Source of the DNA: Paracerasibacillus soli
GTDB taxonomy: Bacteria > Bacillota > Bacilli > Bacillales > Amphibacillaceae
DNA: 64,000 bases
NCBI RefSeq assembly: GCF_034006335.1
Contig: NZ_JAWDIQ010000002.1
Reading direction: 5' to 3' (one strand)
The first letter of the stretch is position 1. Every line of letters begins with the position of its first letter. Below the pieces are notes generated by a model. The model saw nothing but the letters and a program-made list of their open reading frames with translations, did not search any database and was not told the origin of the DNA. Both the position numbers and the translations under genes were made by a program. Below, piece by piece: positions 59,978 through 64,000 of this stretch.

Positions 59978-60296
59978 CTACCCATCGTGAATATTCTGTT
60001 CACTTATAAAATAAATCATTAACCCGATAAAATAAAGAAAAGTTAAAATAAAAAAATAATCCATTTCTAATATTGCACATAAACTAAATAAAGATAAGCC
60101 GCCTAGCAACAAGGGGACATGTGCAACTACCAAAGCTTTTATAAGAGTTAACAATTAGAAATAGCGAAATCCCCAATGCGAAGAGCACAAAAATTAGGAG
60201 GGGATGCCACTCCAACCCTTCTTGATTTGAAATAATAACTAGAATCGTAGTTACAATAATAAAAACCCATAATATGCTAATCATCCACGTTTTCAT
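59978..60296 (-). CDS. Hypothetical four-TM membrane protein, one frameshift
   Basis: The first frame (MKTWMISILWVFIIVTTILV ... LFLIVNSYKSF) is joined through a missing base near 60135 to VVAHVPLLLGGLSLFSLCAI and FILTFLYFIGLMIYFISEQN. The joined protein is about 105 residues with four TM helices, a more sensible product than the 70-residue first frame alone. AGGGAAGG lies before the ATG. Family not recognised. Confidence 0.5.
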
Positions 60297-60326
60297 CGCA
60301 ACACCTTCCCTCTATTCATATTCTAT

Positions 60327-60539
60327 TTATGATTGTATTACGAAATAGATAGCGGTAGGTAAAAAGGCCAACAAAAACAAGATAGGACGTTTTTTAGCCT
60401 TAAAGTTACTCCACGACCCACCGATAAGATTTACTCCCATTAGTAATAGGACAATCGGTATATAAACATGATGAATCGAAGCTGGAATAATAAAAATATG
60501 ATCCCAATCCATGATATGATATGCAGTTGATGGTTCCAC
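60327..60539 (-). CDS. Small two-TM membrane protein
   Basis: A 70-residue protein: a polar N-terminus rich in His (YHIMDWDHIFIIPASIHHVY) and two TM helices (IVLLLMGVNLIGG and RPILFLLAFLPTAIYFVI). It lies just upstream of the previous gene in the same direction and probably shares its transcript. The ribosome site is not clear, so the start is uncertain. Unknown family. Confidence 0.5.
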   Translation of the reverse strand: MEPSTAYHIMDWDHIFIIPASIHHVYIPIVLLLMGVNLIGGSWSNFKAKKRPILFLLAFLPTAIYFVIQS

Positions 60540-60720
60540 TTTTTACGTTCCAATGTTTTATCATTCCATTTCGCGTAAAATAAGTATTGTAATTTTCATA
60601 TAATTACAGTATAACACATCATATAATATGAATGAATGGAGTTTTCGTACTTCCTCCTACTTATTTTTATTGAACGAATTGACCTTTTACTAGCTATTCC
60701 CCAATGTGCACTGTCTACAT

Positions 60721-60754
60721 GATTATGGCATGATTTTAAAATTATGCCATAATC
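60721..60754. repeat. 34-bp near-perfect palindrome
   Basis: GATTATGGCAT (60721) and ATGCCATAATC (60744) are exact arms around an ATTTTAAAATT-like centre. There is no T-run, so a terminator is unlikely; an operator for a dimeric regulator in this divergent gap is possible. The rest of 60540-60816 shows no gene. Confidence 0.6.
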
Positions 60755-60816
60755 AATTACATTTAATTGACTTTATATTCTGTATATGTTAATTTACACA
60801 TAACATTTAAATTCTG

Positions 60817-61076
60817 TGACGAGAAAGAGTAGGAAAAGAATGCTGTTCTTTAGAGAATCGGGACATGGTGAAAACCGATGGGCAGTACTTTTCTGAAAAT
60901 CATCTCCGAGATGCATGGCCGAAGTAAGTAAGCTTTGACGGACTTCCACCGTTATATGGAACACGTATAAATTGTACGTTGAACGAGCGCCGGATTATTT
61001 GCATTGCAATGATTTACGGAATATGGGTGGTAACGCGAGCAAAAACTCGTCCCTAATAAGGGACGAGTTTTTTTGT
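60817..61076 (+). promoter_or_regulatory. T-box riboswitch, probably tRNA-Ile, upstream of brnQ
   Basis: The leader has a Stem I with AGAGAATCGGGACATGGTG, a specifier-loop candidate GAAAATCATCTC whose ATC (60899-60901) is an Ile codon, the T-box GGGTGGTAACGCGAGC (61025-61040), and a terminator CTCGTCCC/GGGACGAG with T8 (61046-61076). The UGGU in the T-box suits tRNA-Ile (ACCA end). Uncharged tRNA would favour antitermination and brnQ expression. Confidence 0.88.
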
Positions 61077-61150
61077 GCATAGAATTGCGCCAATCTTTTT
61101 GCAACTCCGGTTTAAAGTTCTCACAGTTTTTTCACATAGGAGGTTTTTTT

Positions 61151-62468
61151 ATGAACAAGAGGAATTTATTATATTGGGTTTTATGCTCTTTTCTTTATTT
61201 TTTGGTGCAGGAAATTTAATTTTTCCGCCCTTTTTAGGGATGGAATTGGCAACTATTTTATCATTGCAATCATTGGATTCATATTAACTGCTGTACTTAT
61301 CCCCTTTTTATCTGTTATTTCTGTAGCACTTTCGGAAAATGGACTTTTGGCTATTGGACAGCGTGTACATCCAATTTTTGGCCTCATTTTTGCCATTGTC
61401 ATTTACATGTCCATTGGAGCCTTCTATGGCATCCCACGTGCGGCAAGCGTTGCCTATGAATTAGGATTTATTCAAATTTTTAGTAGTAGTATTGAAAGTC
61501 GACTTACTTTATTAGCCTTTTCGATAATCTTCTTCGGGTTAACATATGTAATCAGTTTAAATCCTAAAAAAATCATTGATTATGTCGGGCAAATTTTAAC
61601 ACCTATATTACTTCTTACTTTAGCAATTTTATTCATTCGTGCCTTTACTGTTTTTTCATATACGGATATGCCACCAGCAGCTCATTATCAATCCAATCCT
61701 TTTTTAGCTGGGTTTTTAGATGGATATTTCACATTAGATGCTATCGCAGCTCTTGCCTTCGGTATTGTCATTATTAATGGATTAAAAGATAAAGGGATTA
61801 CAGATAAAAGAAATCTCCTGCGGGCTACTGTGATTGCTGGAGTCATTGCAACGATTGGCTTAACTGTTGTTTACATATCACTTGCGTGGATTGGGCGAGT
61901 CATGCCACTTTCAAAAACCCCTAAAAATGGTGCAGAGATTTTAGTTCTGGCTTCACAGCAATTATTCGGTTTTAGCGGAAATATACTATTTGGGATTATC
62001 GTTATTCTTGCGTGTTTAACTACTTGCATCGGCTTGATCAATGCTTGTGCGAGATTTTTTAACGAAACATTTCCTGGCATTTCCTATAAAAATTATGTGC
62101 GTATTTTCACTTTCATTGGCTTAGGGTTTGCAAATCTTGGACTAGCAATTATTTTGAAAGTCGCGGTACCTTTACTTATGTTTATTTATCCAATTGCGAT
62201 TGTACTTGTTGTACTATCCATATTCCAACATTTCTTTGGAGGAAGTCATAAAATGTATGTCTACGCTACTACAGTTGCAACGATATTTGCCTTTTATGAT
62301 ATGCTTGGTTCCTTCCAAATCAAAATTCCCGTACTGCATCATATTTTGCGGTTGCTTCCAATGTTCGAAAATGGCTTGGGCTGGGTACTACCTACACTTA
62401 TAGCAGCAACAATCGGGTACTTTATCGATTACAAGCCTAGAGGCAAATCACTGAAAAAGGCAGGATAA
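61151..62468 (+). CDS. brnQ: Branched-chain amino acid transporter BrnQ, two frameshifts
   Basis: A sodium/proton-coupled symporter for Leu, Ile and Val, about 440 residues and 12 TM segments. TAGGAGG precedes an ATG at 61151, and after a missing base near 61158 the frame gives EFIILGFMLFSLFFGAGNLI and PPFLG, the conserved BrnQ start. A second break near 61247 joins into FLSVISVALSENGLLAIGQR, then FYGIPRAASVAYELGF. The end is intact. Controlled by the T-box just upstream. Its companion downstream is a palindromic repeat. Confidence 0.92.
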
Positions 62469-62472
62469 TGCA

Positions 62473-62495
62473 ACATGGGGTCTGACCCCCATGTA
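62473..62495 (+). repeat. GGGGTCTGACCCC hairpin after brnQ
   Basis: ACATGGGGTC and GACCCCCATGT arms around a T form a 10-bp-plus palindrome; the core equals the repeats near 13167, 37270 and 45784. Confidence 0.7.
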
Positions 62496-62548
62496 TGATA
62501 AAGATTCAAATGGAATGATTTTTGTTCATTTAAGTTAAAGACAAGACA

Positions 62549-62821
62549 TTACAAGACATCATTTATATTTTGCTGCGCTTCTTGGACTTGCTGACGAGTG
62601 TCGTGCAATTGTTCATATGCTTGTTGGAACTGGGAGTTTTCTATCGCTTCAGTACCAGCACTTTTAAGACTTTCTAATTCACTTTCAGCATGTTGTAATT
62701 GCTCCTCGGCACGATTATACAAGTGCAAATCAGAGCCTTGTGCAAGACGAATTGATTCTTGCGCCTCTTTTATTTGCTTACTGGCCAATTGCAGTTTATC
62801 ATGAAGCTCTTGCTTTTCCAT
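62549..62821 (-). CDS. Small coiled-coil protein
   Basis: A 90-residue protein, fully helical and rich in Gln, Glu and Ala (ELHDKLQLASKQIKEAQESI, QLQHAESELESLKSAGTEAI, TRQQVQEAQQNINDVL). It has no signal or TM region, and heptad spacing suggests a coiled coil. ATG 62821 has TTGGAGAC upstream. Unknown function; similar small coiled-coil proteins are common in bacilli. Confidence 0.65.
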   Translation of the reverse strand: MEKQELHDKLQLASKQIKEAQESIRLAQGSDLHLYNRAEEQLQHAESELESLKSAGTEAIENSQFQQAYEQLHDTRQQVQEAQQNINDVL

Positions 62822-63028
62822 GTCTCCAACCTCCATAAGCTTTATCATAAATAGTATTCCTTTGCCTGAAAAAGATATGTAAGGCTATCTTTGGATGTTA
62901 GCACCATCTACAACGAACATCTAACGTAATATGAGGATTCATGAAAACATGAACTACTACAATTCTAAAGCAGTATATTTACTCCTTAAACAAAGGCAGT
63001 AGCAGCTTCCTATCCAGATTATGAGACA

Positions 63029-63075
63029 TAAAAAAGCCAATACTACCGTGGCATACACCATTTTAGTATTGGCTC
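63029..63075 (-). terminator. Terminator of yjdM
   Basis: AGCCAATACTA and TAGTATTGGCT arms form a strong stem with T6 on the minus strand. Confidence 0.9.
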
Positions 63076-63092
63076 CATTTTCTTAAGTTACA

Positions 63093-63430
63093 TTAATTCT
63101 TTTTCACAAATTCCGTTTTCAATTGCATCGCACCAAAACCGTCAATTCTACAATCGATATCGTGATCACCGTCAACAAGGCGGATATTTTTTACCTTTGT
63201 CCCCTGTTTAACAACTTGGGAACTTCCTTTCAATTTTAAATCTTTTATTACTGTAACCGTATCTCCATCTTCTAAAATATTCCCATGTGCATCCTTAAAT
63301 ACCTTTTCATCCTCCACTTCAACAGCAGCGTCTGCTGTCCATTCATGACTACATTCCGGCAAACGAATAAATGTCTGTCCTCATATGTATATTCCGAACT
63401 ACATTGTGGGCAATTTGGTAATTGACTCAT
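63093..63430 (-). CDS. yjdM: YjdM/PhnA-type zinc-ribbon protein, one frameshift
   Basis: The N-terminus MSQLPNCPQCSSEYTYEDRH then FVCPECSHEW has two CXXC knuckles of a zinc ribbon; one base is missing near 63362. The C-terminal SH3-like domain has EDGDTVTVIKDLKLKGSSQV and GTKVKNIRLVDGDHDIDC. Joined length about 113 residues, matching the E. coli YjdM (formerly PhnA) family. The PhnA name is historical and not proof of phosphonate degradation. AATGGAGAAC lies before the ATG. Confidence 0.85.
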
Positions 63431-63630
63431 GTTCTCCATTCCTCTCCCTATTTTATGCTCTATTTTTAAAAATAATTGCTTATCTCAGCCATATGTTACC
63501 CTATTTTCAATAAGAAGTCATGATAATAGAGACCGTTTTCTCAAAAGTAAATATTTGTTATATTCCTCTTACATTATATAATAGTTTTAAAAGTTCTTTA
63601 TTTTATATCCAAAGGGGATGGGATGAAATC

Positions 63631-64000
63631 ATGACAATACATGTAGACACACTTCCAAGTAAAGAAATGAGACGCGTTGCACTTGAAAGCAGATATCCAG
63701 TTTGGCCACGCAATACATTAGCAACGCATTTTTCTAACGCAAGCATAACATATGGAGACCGCGATTTTATATATATGGCAGACGGGAGAAAGGCTACCTA
63801 TGCTGAGATTTGGGAAAAGGCAGAGGACTATGCCAAAGCATTGATCAATCTCGGAGTGAAAAGGCGAGATCATGTTGCAATTTTAATGGAAAATGACCTT
63901 TCTTATCCATCACTCATCATCGCAACGTCTATGATAGGTGCAGTCTGTATCCCATTGAATACGATGTTAAATAAGGAAGACCTTTCCTATATTTTGACGC
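63631..64000 (+). CDS. AMP-binding acyl-CoA ligase-like protein, N-terminal part only
   Basis: The gene runs off the window edge. The 123 visible residues match the N-terminal subdomain of the adenylate-forming family: MTIHVDTLPSKEMRRVALES, then FIYMADGRKATYAEIWEKAE and VAILMENDLSYPSLIIATSM, as in fatty-acid and aromatic acyl-CoA ligases. The P-loop and the acid-CoA domain lie outside. AAAGGGGATGGGATG precedes the ATG at 63631. Substrate unknown. Confidence 0.85.
   Translation, partial: MTIHVDTLPSKEMRRVALESRYPVWPRNTLATHFSNASITYGDRDFIYMADGRKATYAEIWEKAEDYAKALINLGVKRRDHVAILMENDLSYPSLIIATSMIGAVCIPLNTMLNKEDLSYILT

Overview
The window is chromosomal DNA from a low-GC, endospore-forming Gram-positive bacterium of the Bacillaceae, probably from the Oceanobacillus/Virgibacillus side of the family. 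The evidence is an AT-rich sequence with strong AGGAGG-type ribosome sites, two H-type small acid-soluble spore proteins, the prkA-yhbH-spoVR sporulation cluster, and Bacillaceae regulators: a PyrR attenuator, S-box, T-box, CIRCE and PhoP boxes. The genus is inference. There is no rRNA, tRNA, CRISPR, prophage or complete insertion sequence. Most of it is ordinary core and transport genes.

The dominant technical feature is frameshifts. More than 30 genes are broken by 1-nt indels, mostly missing bases in short homopolymers, yet both halves remain conserved and all other family features are intact. This looks like uncorrected sequencing error, not gene decay. I therefore give whole-gene spans and note each break.

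Layout. 0-12 kb, minus strand: ypjP, a broken RND transporter, codBA behind a PyrR leader, a DUF2332 protein, and an ABC exporter. 12-22.5 kb, plus strand: a lipoprotein, potABCD, then pstSCA-pstB under a four-repeat PhoP box, with a repeat island between pstA and pstB. 22.5-31 kb: small hypotheticals, a Hol-Tox type I toxin locus, htpG behind a perfect CIRCE, a DUF2089/SHOCT-like operon, an MFS transporter and a TraB-family protein. 31-33 kb: a Nudix/PH-domain/membrane-anchored Mrr-like nuclease cluster. 34-39 kb: spoVR, yhbH, prkA. 40-45.8 kb: an orphan glycine-betaine-type binding protein, an FAD dehydrogenase, two sspH genes. 46-51 kb: an Spx paralogue lacking the CXXC switch, a TetR-sasA operon with three operator palindromes, a rhodanese, folE, a chemoreceptor. 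51-59.5 kb: a DUF819 transporter, ldh with a coupled 38-residue ORF, ywaF, and an S-box metNPQ operon ending in an M20 amidohydrolase. 60-64 kb: small membrane proteins, T-box brnQ, yjdM, and the start of an AMP-binding ligase.

The most interesting points are the TetR/alarmone-synthetase operon with its operator array, the Hol-Tox locus with a candidate antisense RNA and a Shine-Dalgarno-sequestering hairpin, the nuclease cluster, the ORF coupled to ldh, and the dispersed GGGGTCTGACCCC-type palindromes.
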